From positions 62,001 through 126,000 of IMG/VR virus record IMGVR_UViG_3300023184_000039: 64,000 nucleotides of DNA. One strand, 5' to 3'. Shown here in pieces: positions 43,501-51,647 of the stretch. Position 1 is the stretch's first letter; each line of letters opens with the position of its first letter. Below the pieces are notes generated by a model that saw only the letters and a program-made list of their open reading frames with translations, was not told the DNA's origin and searched no databases. The translations under genes were made by a program, and so were the position numbers. The DNA is from a virus.

Positions 43501-46500
43501 AAGGAACTTGGAAAAGGAATTGTTGAGGCAACCATCACCGAAGATGAGTGGAAGGTACTTGATAAAAAGTGGAGAAAGAAAATAGAAACACCAGAAGAAC
43601 GAGCATTGTACTTTGCTAATACATATATGCCATTGGTGGAGGCTGACTCAACACCAGAATTCATACGCTTTCTAAAACAAAAAGGAATAGGCACGGGTGA
43701 TGTAGAGCTTGTAGATGTATTTGATGATGTCAACTCCACACAAAACGAATTAGTTCTTGACAAGATTTCTGGTATTGGTGGGGCAATGTTGTCCAAGTAT
43801 AGGGAGTTTCAAACCAGACGCGAACAGATACTTAGTGATATATCCCTATCTCAAACAGAAAAAGATACTGCTATTGCTGCGGCTCTCAAAGATTTCCAGA
43901 CCATCCCGCAGATGTTGCCAATTATCATATCCAAAGACGGATACATATTTGACGGTCACCACAGAGCATTTGGTAGACGTATATTTGAGTCTCAACTAAA
44001 CGAAGAGGAACTCAAAGAAGTAAAAGCAATGGGGTTCCAGGTCAGAAGAAGCGAAGCAAACATCTCCGAACTGTTGGGTATTGGAAAAGCATATCAAGAC
44101 CATATGGGTGTCGCAGCGGCACCGGGTGGCCCAAAGAAGGTTGACCTATATGTTGACCACACAGAAGACATTGGTGACATATCAAACGAAGAGTGGGTAC
44201 AACATCAGAAAGAAATCTTTGATGGTCTTGATGACATCGTTGCTGGTTACCATCCAGCAGACTATTGGAAACCAGCAGGTGTTGAGGAACTTGATGTCGA
44301 AGGAAATGTAATAAAAAGAACTGCTGACTCGCCAGCAATTCAAACTGGAACTCAATCAAACGAACCAATAAGAAAAATGTATAGAGGAGAAGCAAGAAAT
44401 ATATTTGAGGAAGGCGATAGACAAGGGGCAATGGCACTTGGCTCTCAATCAGAGCAACCAAGTGAACCATCATCGTGGATGATGTCAATTATGGGTTCTG
44501 GACCCAACGGCCCATTGGTTGATGTAAAACCACCAAAGCCAGATACGAGAACAAGTGGGTTCAATAAGAAATTACCAAGATGGGTAAGTACATTACTTTC
44601 CCTACATCCGTTTATTGACCCAGAGGTGCTTCAGTCGGTTCGTGACCGCACACCAAAACCAGTCATACCTTCGTCATATCCACAGGTAATGAAGATGACA
44701 GGCAAAGAAAGACGACTACATAACACCAATCTCAAAAAGATACTTGACACAATAGAACTATCGGATGATGTAGTGAAGAACTTGTCTTTAATGGGCAGGA
44801 ACAACACAAATGCACGTGACAATGCTGCCAATGTTTATCTACACTCACTTGGTGTTGACCTCAATGACTCAAAAGCAGTTGAGAAAGCCCTCAATGGTGG
44901 TTTTGCTGATTGGATGTCCACTAAACCCTATAGCGAAATAGAAACATTGAGTGAAATAACCCCGAGAGAGTGGAATAAGTATATAGATGGAACGCCAAGT
45001 CGTGGTGGCGAATCAGATATGAAAGAATTGGTTGCCACATTGTCTCCAATGGAAGCCAGAGAGATAGCCACATCACTCCGTGACTACACAAGGGGCTTGG
45101 AACGACCACTTACTGATGATGAATCAAAGAAACTCAATCAAATAATTGAGACACCTGTATTTAGAGCGGCACTCGGTGTCAATGATGGTGAAGATTCAGC
45201 ATCTGTTGTTAGAAGTTTCCTCTGGGATGATGCCGACAAAGCAGAACGAGGGCCGCTTGGTTCTATGTCTGAAGCCAAGCCCGTTGTTGATTACAATGAA
45301 GCACGCAAGGCCGGTAGAAGCAAGATATTCAGAAAGAAGTACAAGTCCCGTGCCGAGATGTATGACGGCGCATCAACCGAACAACAAGTACGACTGTCTG
45401 TTCCAAGAACGGCTGAAGAACATCACACAATGATGATGGATGCCACAGTTGACCGGCTCAACTTGCAACTCAAACTCAAAAATGCTGGAATAAGTGAAGA
45501 ACCAGTTGATGTACGACGGTTCATAGATATGTCCGACCCACTCAATCCACGGGCAAAGATTGCCGCAGTGCAGCCGCTTGTTGACCACGTCATCAAGACA
45601 GCAAAAGAGTATGAACCAGACTTCTCCCCAGAAGCAATCAAGCAAGCAGAAGCAATGGTCACCCAGACACTCAACTCATCTCCCGCCTTGCGCCACTTCG
45701 CTAGTGAGTACGGGTTACCCCCAGTGGTTATTGGCTCACAAAATGCCCTTGACAGACAGATGGTTGTGTATGCATTAAAGATATCCAAGCCAAATCAAGA
45801 AATGAACACCATCTTAGATAAATATCAAGGCATCAGGCAGATGATGGATGAAACACGTATTCAGGAAATACTTGATGACCCAGTCGCAATGGAGAAGATA
45901 CGCAAAGCATATGACAACGGGACTAACCCAATCGCAGGCGCATACATCAACGCCGCAAATATGTTGGTTATCTATCCCGGCTCAAGCAGCCATAAGGCGT
46001 TCCTTGACGGCAAGCCAATTGACCCGGCTTACGTCCCAAAACCAGGCGACCACACCGTACTTGACAACAGTATTGAGGCTACATTGTTACACGAATACGG
46101 GCATTACTTTGACCAACGTGTAGGTATGTTGTTGAGTGAGGGCGGCCTTGACCCAGAGAGTGATATGGCAAAAGCATATACTCGACTTCATCACAGCAAC
46201 ACTCTTGATGCGCTGACATCCAAGCGCGGCAACCCATTGTTCACATCAAAGGACAATCCAGTTATTGAAACAACGTACGGGCAAACAAATACGCAAGAAA
46301 TGGCCGCAGAAGCAATGAGCGCCGTCTTCTCAAACAACCCGCACGCTATGGAAATGCTCAACAAGCCGCTACTTGACGATGTATATACGCTACTTGGTAT
46401 CAAGTCAAGCGAACGTAATGGCATTACCGAACGGGACTTGCCGTGGCTCAAGGATGCAAAAGATAAGCGCAGCGAACTTGTTGGGGATGGCGCGCCATCA

Positions 46501-48606
46501 ACGTGGATGCAATCAGTTATGGGTTCCGGGCCGCTTGGCTCTCGACCAGCCCGGGATGCGCGGCCGCCTCGACCAACGCTAAAAAAACTCAAAAAAGACA
46601 AGCGTTACAAGAAGCTCCCGGATGAAACGGTGAAGCTGTCTGGCAAGGATTACACATTTCATCACGAATCGATTGCGTCTGATACATTTGTCGTCAAACA
46701 CAACGGGACAACAGTGGGAATACTCAACGTCGGAGAAGGTTTAGCCGGAGAGCCGCGAATAAGCAGCCTCACCGTACACGGCAATCACAAGACAAGCGGC
46801 CTCGAACAAGGACTTGTCGAGTTCGCACACGGGTATTATCCATCACTTCGTAGCGGTAAGCGTACGTCTGAAGCATTTGCGGCGCGTCAGTTCCCAGATG
46901 CCTTTGAGGATTTGCCAGATGGTCATTCAATAATCGAACTTCCTGATGGAGTTCCCGGTTCACCAGAGTACGTTACATCTCTTTCTGAACAGCTGAAGCG
47001 CGCTAAACGGGACAAAACCGTTGCTGTGTTTGAGTACAACAATGAAATACGGCGCGTTACTGTTGATGATGTGTACGAACAGAACGGCCAGACGTATATG
47101 AAGGGCTTTGACTCCACTCGAAACGACGGCCGCACATTCCGAGTCGACCGCATCTTTCGACCAAAAACAACAAATGTTGTTACAGAGGACGGCACAAAGA
47201 CAGCCGTCGCAAAGAAGCCAAAAGCCCCACGTAAGCCCGTTGCTCCATACACGGGTAAAGCAGAGGAGTTATTCAAGGGTGCTACAAGTTACCGTGAGGT
47301 ACACGACCGACTCACTACGGGTGAACTGTACTTCTATGACTTTGAGACAACCGGGATAGTCAACCATCCAAACGGTGAAATGAAATCACCCGGTGCGCCA
47401 GTGCAAATTGGGGTAATCAGGGTTGTTGATGGAAAGGTGACCGACCGCCACGATGTCTATATGAACCCAGGAGTCCCGTTAAGTCAGTGGTCTAAAGACA
47501 ACCTCAAGCGAACCGACCCAGACGGAACACAACACCCGCTTACAGATGAGTGGCTTGCAAAGCAGCCCTCAATAGCCGACCAAATCAAGGGAGCTCTTGA
47601 CTTTGTGGGCGGCGAAGGCAAAACATTTGGCGGTCAATACCAGATATTTGACCAAGATGTAATGAGGGAAAATCTTTCACCAGAAGAATTTGCTCGATGG
47701 CAACGTGTTGCAACCGGGTTTATTGATAGCAAGGGTGTTGTTGACCATCTATTCCCTCGATTTGATAAAGATGCGCCGCAAGACAATCGACTTGGAACAA
47801 TGACTAAACACTTCGGAGTCCCGTTGAGCAACTGGCACGACGCATCAGCTGATGCTGAAGCATCTTGGGCTGTAATCGAAGCGGCCGTACGTCGAGCCGC
47901 AGAACGTGAAGAACGCGGGGAGCCGCTACAACAAGGGCTGCGTGACATCGCGGCGACTCGAGCAGCGCACTCTGATTTGATGAAAAAGTACGATAATCAA
48001 CTTAGTGAGTTCCATCAATCTGTCGAACAGATAAAGAAAGAAACAGAGCAAGCATCAAAGGCTCTTGGTTCTCGCTCATCTGATGAAAAGATAACAACCG
48101 GAACACCAAAACTCAAGTACGTTGGCAAGAACACCGGCTCAAATGACTTCGTCAATGAGAACAGCCGCATCGTACAGTTCGGGACTGGCAAGAACACACG
48201 CAACTACTTGCTCTATAACGACCGGGACTCGATATATGTTATTGATTATGATAAATCTGGGCCGCTTGATGGGTTTGAGCCCAGAAAGATGCCAAAAGCT
48301 TGGATTGTTGGAGTTATGACTACCTGGGACAATCCGAGCGATGAAAAGAAACACGAAATATCCAACATTGAGGTAAAGAAATCCCATCAACGCCGCGGAT
48401 TAGCTACAGCAATGATGACTTTCTATCAAGAAGCATTCCCGGAGCGTAACTTGCAGCACTCAGACGTCCTTTCAGAGGACGGTAAGGCATTTAGGGCTGC
48501 AACAGAGGCCGCTGATATTGAAGATGCAGCCATATCCGGTAGAAAATCTGTAGCAAAAGCCGGCAAGGAAGCAGCCCAATCCCTAGCGTCTGCGGGTGCT
48601 AGATAA
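40525..48606 (+). CDS. Second giant multidomain polyvalent polyprotein
   Basis: 2,693 residues. An N-terminal acidic loop FDPDAIDGDGDGLVQD parallels the one in the 12-kb gene. Three related modules each pair a Y-G-x-P-P segment with a zinc-metallopeptidase motif: HEYGH 255-259, HEYAH 635-639, HEYGH 1856-1860. Between modules two and three lies a ParB/sulfiredoxin-like DGHHR (1143-1147). After the third come an acetyltransferase-like segment (about 2035-2130), a WYL-like beta barrel (about 2150-2213), a DnaQ-type exonuclease with DFE (2272-2274) and a later HDASADAE, and a GNAT segment with QRRGLATAM near 2623. About eight LGSR-type linkers separate parts, and SWM/TWM-x-S-x-MGSGP occurs twice. 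No protease of the S78 type is present, so any linker cleavage would need the other gene's product. Codon style changes visibly along the gene. Confidence 0.85.
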   Translation: MNNLEILLDVKELGRYQRKVMTPLDEAFDPDAIDGDGDGLVQDRTPFERPAIITAITETAQRISQGIRDAGRLNQKRSHNVHRERLRGKSHSEIAETLVPNDYASLASSLTEMAIQDLGVDASPAAIQTWIQGKVFDLTGDATGDVFDFTPKHIRKLRKTVEKHLDELPMFRRLVDDYGMPPFFILKKGDFSGITSHGFGIGVTTGGMGWTDGKGNRIPILRSISLKLGYFDKSGGSNKTKRWLTDTGVRGTVLHEYGHYLAGVLYDDIVSNKYGKWEGSPDVVDFARYINMDSFSISTQNRFPNVDGKVGKSIPDVFSAMFHKPEWDEAWSKGDLPDELPHVLSFYSETNPSEQFAEGMAALLSTDPKQHKLVSPGFEDMVKQLVGLETDVPFQSQGSKYNVDTLDLPQVTQALGSRGRDFTTPSGNKELWHPITKDMDATELAERIHPSSAEELISIMAEENHRITPTSSIEDHKALVGQVLMELFEVKSVKELDSMMDLSKRGDRVGAMEQLLLDNPSLMLLHNQYGAPPLIHLTPEAYDDAARSLEGEFAGIHVIDPRLNIGTILLSPNTTDLLDNYNTPLPLTGETFQELLDNRPLGQRLVLSYAKWRGKYPKSVTYMSIGNNVEQLYAHEYAHYLHEQMTASLPMEGNRERRALLRAYLSATWEEFFAAVDRPDWAEAYTNRRKKDLPDDYPFVDSAYAFSNPLEMFAESFAAATASDPAIRGAVSPEMNRQMAMMLGLDPEQALYEQLVANDDVVSASLDISRPLGSRSKKKDREFWEKMYPDRTAAEWKAIEEKIQQERDNTYLGRPLGSAPSLTASEAIRSLDEVAKIEERDLITTDDPTLRPGVRKLDTKAWDGKDIYQTADAGDALALIANGHYVEMTHEEGLWLALADIGKRWKEIQKSSGKEIKTLNACLFMTVDANGKSNNLFCRGHHDIARLSMPQVGGYMTKENQVLLQAWRSGLTENRGGAHDAFIGGNKAVEAMKELGKGIVEATITEDEWKVLDKKWRKKIETPEERALYFANTYMPLVEADSTPEFIRFLKQKGIGTGDVELVDVFDDVNSTQNELVLDKISGIGGAMLSKYREFQTRREQILSDISLSQTEKDTAIAAALKDFQTIPQMLPIIISKDGYIFDGHHRAFGRRIFESQLNEEELKEVKAMGFQVRRSEANISELLGIGKAYQDHMGVAAAPGGPKKVDLYVDHTEDIGDISNEEWVQHQKEIFDGLDDIVAGYHPADYWKPAGVEELDVEGNVIKRTADSPAIQTGTQSNEPIRKMYRGEARNIFEEGDRQGAMALGSQSEQPSEPSSWMMSIMGSGPNGPLVDVKPPKPDTRTSGFNKKLPRWVSTLLSLHPFIDPEVLQSVRDRTPKPVIPSSYPQVMKMTGKERRLHNTNLKKILDTIELSDDVVKNLSLMGRNNTNARDNAANVYLHSLGVDLNDSKAVEKALNGGFADWMSTKPYSEIETLSEITPREWNKYIDGTPSRGGESDMKELVATLSPMEAREIATSLRDYTRGLERPLTDDESKKLNQIIETPVFRAALGVNDGEDSASVVRSFLWDDADKAERGPLGSMSEAKPVVDYNEARKAGRSKIFRKKYKSRAEMYDGASTEQQVRLSVPRTAEEHHTMMMDATVDRLNLQLKLKNAGISEEPVDVRRFIDMSDPLNPRAKIAAVQPLVDHVIKTAKEYEPDFSPEAIKQAEAMVTQTLNSSPALRHFASEYGLPPVVIGSQNALDRQMVVYALKISKPNQEMNTILDKYQGIRQMMDETRIQEILDDPVAMEKIRKAYDNGTNPIAGAYINAANMLVIYPGSSSHKAFLDGKPIDPAYVPKPGDHTVLDNSIEATLLHEYGHYFDQRVGMLLSEGGLDPESDMAKAYTRLHHSNTLDALTSKRGNPLFTSKDNPVIETTYGQTNTQEMAAEAMSAVFSNNPHAMEMLNKPLLDDVYTLLGIKSSERNGITERDLPWLKDAKDKRSELVGDGAPSTWMQSVMGSGPLGSRPARDARPPRPTLKKLKKDKRYKKLPDETVKLSGKDYTFHHESIASDTFVVKHNGTTVGILNVGEGLAGEPRISSLTVHGNHKTSGLEQGLVEFAHGYYPSLRSGKRTSEAFAARQFPDAFEDLPDGHSIIELPDGVPGSPEYVTSLSEQLKRAKRDKTVAVFEYNNEIRRVTVDDVYEQNGQTYMKGFDSTRNDGRTFRVDRIFRPKTTNVVTEDGTKTAVAKKPKAPRKPVAPYTGKAEELFKGATSYREVHDRLTTGELYFYDFETTGIVNHPNGEMKSPGAPVQIGVIRVVDGKVTDRHDVYMNPGVPLSQWSKDNLKRTDPDGTQHPLTDEWLAKQPSIADQIKGALDFVGGEGKTFGGQYQIFDQDVMRENLSPEEFARWQRVATGFIDSKGVVDHLFPRFDKDAPQDNRLGTMTKHFGVPLSNWHDASADAEASWAVIEAAVRRAAEREERGEPLQQGLRDIAATRAAHSDLMKKYDNQLSEFHQSVEQIKKETEQASKALGSRSSDEKITTGTPKLKYVGKNTGSNDFVNENSRIVQFGTGKNTRNYLLYNDRDSIYVIDYDKSGPLDGFEPRKMPKAWIVGVMTTWDNPSDEKKHEISNIEVKKSHQRRGLATAMMTFYQEAFPERNLQHSDVLSEDGKAFRAATEAADIEDAAISGRKSVAKAGKEAAQSLASAGAR

Positions 48607-48785
48607 TGCCTTCCTACCAGCGTGATGATGATGATATATCATTATGGGGAGAGTATCAAGCGTATTGTCGTTCCCATCTGGGCGTACCAGACGAGTATGA
48701 TGACTGGGTGGCCGATAACCACCTCGAAAAACGTAAGAAACGACGCAGAAAGAACGTAACGTACGATGAGACCAGCGAGTTTTGA
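48606..48785 (+). CDS. Small acidic/basic hypothetical protein
   Basis: 59 residues; ATG overlaps the stop of the giant gene (TAATG), so translation is coupled. An acidic first half (QRDDDDISLWGEYQAYC) leads to a basic run EKRKKRRRKN. No family recognised. Confidence 0.6.
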   Translation: MPSYQRDDDDISLWGEYQAYCRSHLGVPDEYDDWVADNHLEKRKKRRRKNVTYDETSEF

Positions 48786-48927
48786 TGACCCAGAAGCTGT
48801 CATAAGGATGGCCAATGCATACGCAAAACGTTTCACACAATCAGTAACAGGCAAAACCCCAGTAGTCCCGAATAGTAAGCCAAACGAGCAAGAACAACCA
48901 AAGGAATCTGACAATGAGAACCAATAG
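48766..48927 (+). CDS. Small hypothetical protein
   Basis: 53 residues, starting inside the previous gene (20-nt overlap) in another frame and ending 14 nt inside the next. Begins MRPASFDDPEAVIRMANAYA; Pro/Glu/Asn-rich tail. Tight overlap on both sides supports it as a coupled gene; function unknown. Confidence 0.55.
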   Translation: MRPASFDDPEAVIRMANAYAKRFTQSVTGKTPVVPNSKPNEQEQPKESDNENQ

Positions 48928-49642
48928 CAACGACCCACAGGACCAAGACGCAACTGCAGCGTGGTATCAGTCAGAGAGTGAAAAGCAACTTGACGAACTT
49001 CTTGCCCTACAAGGAAAGATGGCGCGCGCCTTGCGCAAAGAAGGTGTTCCAGCCGGCGATGATGAGGAAGAAGAAGACGCGGCCATTCAGGGTTCTGGAG
49101 CAAAGAAACGAAAGCCAGCAATTGAGGGCGATGAGGAAGAAGGCGAACAATCATCAGATGACTACAACGAAGCTGATGAAGAGGAAAAAGGAATGATGGG
49201 TATTATTACCAAACCAATCAAAAAGATGATGGGCAAGGCTGCAATGAATCCAGCAGATGAAGAGATGGATGGCGAAATGTCGTCAGATGACTACAACGAA
49301 GACGAAGAAGCAATCGAGCCGACAGATGAAGAACTTGCCGCATCAGCACGCAATCGTGCTCGCAAGGGTGGTTCACAACAAGGTATGGGACGTCCGGGCG
49401 AAAAAGGTATGCCAATGGCACGCAACAAGCGCAACATCATTGAAGGCGGCCGGAGTGGCGATATGGGTGGCGACAATGGGAAACACCCAGATGAGCCAAT
49501 GTCCCGTGATGAGTTGATGAAGCGAATGTTTGGCGGTCGTACAAAGCCTATGAAGGGTCAAGTATCACGAGGCAACAACGGCAACAACGGTCGTGGCGGT
49601 ATGAAGCCGGATGTAAAGCGTCCAAAACCAATGGGTTACTAA
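48914..49642 (+). CDS. Low-complexity acidic then Gly/Asn/Arg-rich protein
   Basis: 242 residues. Helical start (EKQLDELLALQGKMARAL), then acidic tracts in which SSDDYNE followed by D/E residues occurs twice (about 80 and 123), then a Gly-Arg-Asn-Met-rich basic tail. Probably disordered; resembles no enzyme. Last gene of the plus-strand run, followed directly by the first GCGTCCCA promoter. Confidence 0.65.
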   Translation: MRTNSNDPQDQDATAAWYQSESEKQLDELLALQGKMARALRKEGVPAGDDEEEEDAAIQGSGAKKRKPAIEGDEEEGEQSSDDYNEADEEEKGMMGIITKPIKKMMGKAAMNPADEEMDGEMSSDDYNEDEEAIEPTDEELAASARNRARKGGSQQGMGRPGEKGMPMARNKRNIIEGGRSGDMGGDNGKHPDEPMSRDELMKRMFGGRTKPMKGQVSRGNNGNNGRGGMKPDVKRPKPMGY

Positions 49643-49645
49643 ACC

Positions 49646-49676
49646 CTGTCTCATTAGCGTCCCACCCCACTAAGAT
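49646..49676 (+). promoter_or_regulatory. GCGTCCCA promoter P1
   Basis: CTGTCT (49646-49651), GCGTCCCA at 49657-49664, and TAAGAT at 49671-49676 after a 19-nt spacer. Drives the small gene at 49722. Confidence 0.75.
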
Positions 49677-49721
49677 TGCGTTGCCGCAAGGCACACGACA
49701 TCTACGAAGGGGGTGAACAAA

Positions 49722-49934
49722 ATGGAAACTTGGGAAAAGGAAGGTTTTGCTTCAGAAGAGGCGTACTTGGAAGAGGCATATGCGAGTATAGAAGCCGAGC
49801 AAGAAGCGGAGTTCTGCATGAGCTTCGTCAACGGTGGGGGTCATTCCTCGGATTGGCGAGAGGCTTATCGCCAGTCGCAGATGACCGAGGAGGAGTTCTT
49901 CTTGTACCTCCACGCTCAATTCGGCGAAGTGTGA
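49722..49934 (+). CDS. Small acidic hypothetical protein
   Basis: 70 residues from ATG 49722, preceded by GAAGGGGGTG; the GTG at 49713 is possible but less well placed. Glu-rich helices (EAYLEEAYASIEAEQEAE). An alternative frame over the same bases is rejected. Unknown function, early-region gene. Confidence 0.65.
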   Translation: METWEKEGFASEEAYLEEAYASIEAEQEAEFCMSFVNGGGHSSDWREAYRQSQMTEEEFFLYLHAQFGEV

Positions 49935-49961
49935 CATAACGGGATGCTGGCAGATGGTTGC

Positions 49962-49973
49962 TAGTATCTCGTT
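49962..49973 (+). promoter_or_regulatory. -10 box TAGTAT 6 nt before ATG 49974
   Basis: TAGTAT (49962-49967) and CTCGTT, then the ATG. No GCGTCCCA element is present, so this start uses a different upstream signal. Confidence 0.45.
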
Positions 49974-50219
49974 ATGAACATATCCACCGAAGAACCAACC
50001 GTCGCCGACCTTCTTGTCGAGCATTATTACACCCTTTCGACTACCGGGGCCAATGCAATCGCTGCAATCTGGGGTGATTTAGCTGATGGCAACTTCAGTG
50101 ACAACCTTGTCGAGTGGGGTATGACTGAGTATCAGTTCATTGCCGCTGTAAATGATTTAGCACTCAACATTGCACATTCTGGGATGCTGTTCCGGGAACG
50201 AGCGGACAAACGTATCTAG
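49974..50219 (+). CDS. Small hypothetical protein
   Basis: 81 residues, helical, acidic, no family recognised. Leaderless geometry at its start. Its stop overlaps the stop of the convergent RHH gene. Confidence 0.62.
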   Translation: MNISTEEPTVADLLVEHYYTLSTTGANAIAAIWGDLADGNFSDNLVEWGMTEYQFIAAVNDLALNIAHSGMLFRERADKRI

Positions 50220-50512
50220 CCGCGTATTCGGCTGTTACATTCGAGACAAAACTCGGCCCACGGGTAAAATCTACGCATATTCGCTGGATGCTGACAATAC
50301 AGAAGCTCACGCGCGCGAGCGTTCAGGATGTCCCGTATAAACGAAGACACGGTGATATTGAGCTTCTCTGCGGCCTTGCGCCACTCCTCTTTTTCTTCTG
50401 ACGTTACGCGTATCATCACCTGGTTGTCAGCCGGGACATTCCCGGTGTTTGTTTCAGCTACGGGCTTTACGGCCATATCTGCTGTTTTCATACTTTTTGC
50501 CACGTCACTCAT
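50216..50512 (-). CDS. Ribbon-helix-helix-like protein with Cys tail
   Basis: 98 residues from ATG 50512, which overlaps the upstream stop by 8 nt; longer starts exist. The core NQVMIRVTSEEKEEWRKAAE followed by NITVSSFIRDIL is the strand-helix-helix pattern of Arc/MetJ DNA binders. A C-terminal CQHP...CLEC pair could bind zinc. Likely a small transcriptional regulator coupled to the HTH gene upstream. Confidence 0.72.
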   Translation of the reverse strand: MSDVAKSMKTADMAVKPVAETNTGNVPADNQVMIRVTSEEKEEWRKAAEKLNITVSSFIRDILNARARELLYCQHPANMRRFYPWAEFCLECNSRIRG

Positions 50513-51140
50513 TGCTTGCTTTAGTGATTTGTCCATCTTCGACCATTTCTGCGTCAATTATTTCCTTATCCGATGAACCAGATAGTAGTTCCTTGAACAT
50601 ACCGTGAGGTAGAACTCCAGATGATGTCATCAACTCAATAAGTTTGCGGGCATCTTCTTCGGGACTAAAGCTGTTTACCGGGGCCGACATACCATCCTGG
50701 CCAGCCAATGTAGCTTTGATTACGTTCCCCGCGCCGCTTGATACATCCATCGAAACATTTACGTTCACATTATCCATACCCAGGAGCTTCGTACGTCTGT
50801 CCATTATCGAAAGAACTGCGGTAACCGCCTTTAGGTCTGGCTCTAATTGAAGTTCAGTCCCGTCAGCATCGGTCTGCTTTCGATTTTGCGTCATAGCCCA
50901 GATAGCGGACTGCAGCGCATCAAGCCGCTCAAGCTCAAGCCGCAGCACGTTTGAGTAATCGAGTTGCATTTCCTGGTTCATTTTCGTAAGTTGCCGCTGC
51001 ACGGCCTTGTTGACCGCAATGGTTGTCATATCAAAACGTTTGGCTATTTCTCGAACGCCAAGTCCGGCCTTCTTCATAGCGAATATGCGATAATCACGTT
51101 CGGCAAGGAACTCTCGATTAGTGGCCGGCTTGTTGCTCAT
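50505..51140 (-). CDS. HTH protein, terminase small subunit candidate
   Basis: 211 residues. N-terminal HTH (KKAGLGVREIAKRFDMTTIA), then a long helical region LELERLDALQSAIWAMTQ and VTAVLSIMDRRTKLLGMD, a combination often annotated as terminase small subunit in actinophages. If so, it would bind the packaging site. No large terminase is in the window, so this remains tentative; a regulator is the alternative. Its ATG overlaps the stop of a tiny membrane peptide gene. Confidence 0.62.
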   Translation of the reverse strand: MSNKPATNREFLAERDYRIFAMKKAGLGVREIAKRFDMTTIAVNKAVQRQLTKMNQEMQLDYSNVLRLELERLDALQSAIWAMTQNRKQTDADGTELQLEPDLKAVTAVLSIMDRRTKLLGMDNVNVNVSMDVSSGAGNVIKATLAGQDGMSAPVNSFSPEEDARKLIELMTSSGVLPHGMFKELLSGSSDKEIIDAEMVEDGQITKASNE

Positions 51141-51214
51141 TTTCTGTCAGACCTAATCATCAACACGGCCCAAATCAGCGTGAGAAATAATACGAAATAG
51201 AACATCTTGCTCAC
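51137..51214 (-). CDS. 25-residue membrane peptide
   Basis: Starts GTG at 51214 with GGAGG 8 nt upstream, and reads MSKMFYFVLFLTLIWAVLMI then RSDRK, a single transmembrane segment with a basic end. It stops in ATGA overlap with the HTH gene, so it leads that operon. A TATGAT box lies at 51255-51260. Could be a leader peptide or a small membrane toxin/inhibitor; function unknown. Confidence 0.5.
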   Translation of the reverse strand: MSKMFYFVLFLTLIWAVLMIRSDRK

Positions 51215-51279
51215 GCTCTCGCCTCCGAGTGGTTATGAATCAATACATAAATCATAACACCATTGAGATAGCGAGATAA

Positions 51280-51465
51280 CTAGACGATTTCTTCCCAATC
51301 GTCAATGACCCAATCAAGATAGGTCTGGCCTTGGGCAATCTGCTCTTGTAAAGCGTTCATTACATCTAAGTCAGAGACCTGGTCCGCCATATCAACCTCG
51401 TCTTTGGCCTGAACACGAACGGTCACGGACGTAGTCATTGTGAGAAATACCTCGTAAGTTTTCAT
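51280..51465 (-). CDS. Small acidic hypothetical protein
   Basis: 61 residues from ATG 51465, with AGAGGAAAT upstream. Starts MKTYEVFLTMTTSVTVRVQA and ends YLDWVIDDWEEIV. A longer frame upstream belongs to the neighbouring gene's bases. Beta then helix; unknown role. Confidence 0.65.
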   Translation of the reverse strand: MKTYEVFLTMTTSVTVRVQAKDEVDMADQVSDLDVMNALQEQIAQGQTYLDWVIDDWEEIV

Positions 51466-51466
51466 A

Positions 51467-51610
51467 CTAGATTTCCTCTGCGATTTCGGATACAATTCCC
51501 ATACGCTTTTTGTAAGCCTCATCGGCCAACTCTTGTGCGTGGTAGTAAGCCTCTGCGGCTTCCCAGCCAATGAGATTGTCGCTAAATACTGGTTCTGTGT
51601 GGTTGTTCAT
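51467..51610 (-). CDS. Small hypothetical protein, leaderless start
   Basis: 47 residues (starts MNNHTEPVFSDNLIGWEAAE). TATGAT sits 6 nt before the ATG within a GCGTCCCA promoter, so it is one of the best leaderless examples. Helical, acidic. Function unknown. One nucleotide separates its stop from the next ATG. Confidence 0.68.
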   Translation of the reverse strand: MNNHTEPVFSDNLIGWEAAEAYYHAQELADEAYKKRMGIVSEIAEEI

Positions 51611-51616
51611 ACTCAA

Positions 51617-51647
51617 ATCATACTCACTTGGGACGCTAGTGAGACAG
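51617..51647 (-). promoter_or_regulatory. GCGTCCCA promoter P2 (leaderless)
   Basis: Minus strand: CTGTCT, 19 nt including GCGTCCCA, TATGAT, then TTGAGT and ATG 51610. The start codon lies 6 nt after the -10. Confidence 0.78.

Noticed and set aside
49676-49939. 87-residue alternative frame over 49722-49934
   Set aside because: The ATG 49722 frame has GGGGGTG at the correct distance and better composition.
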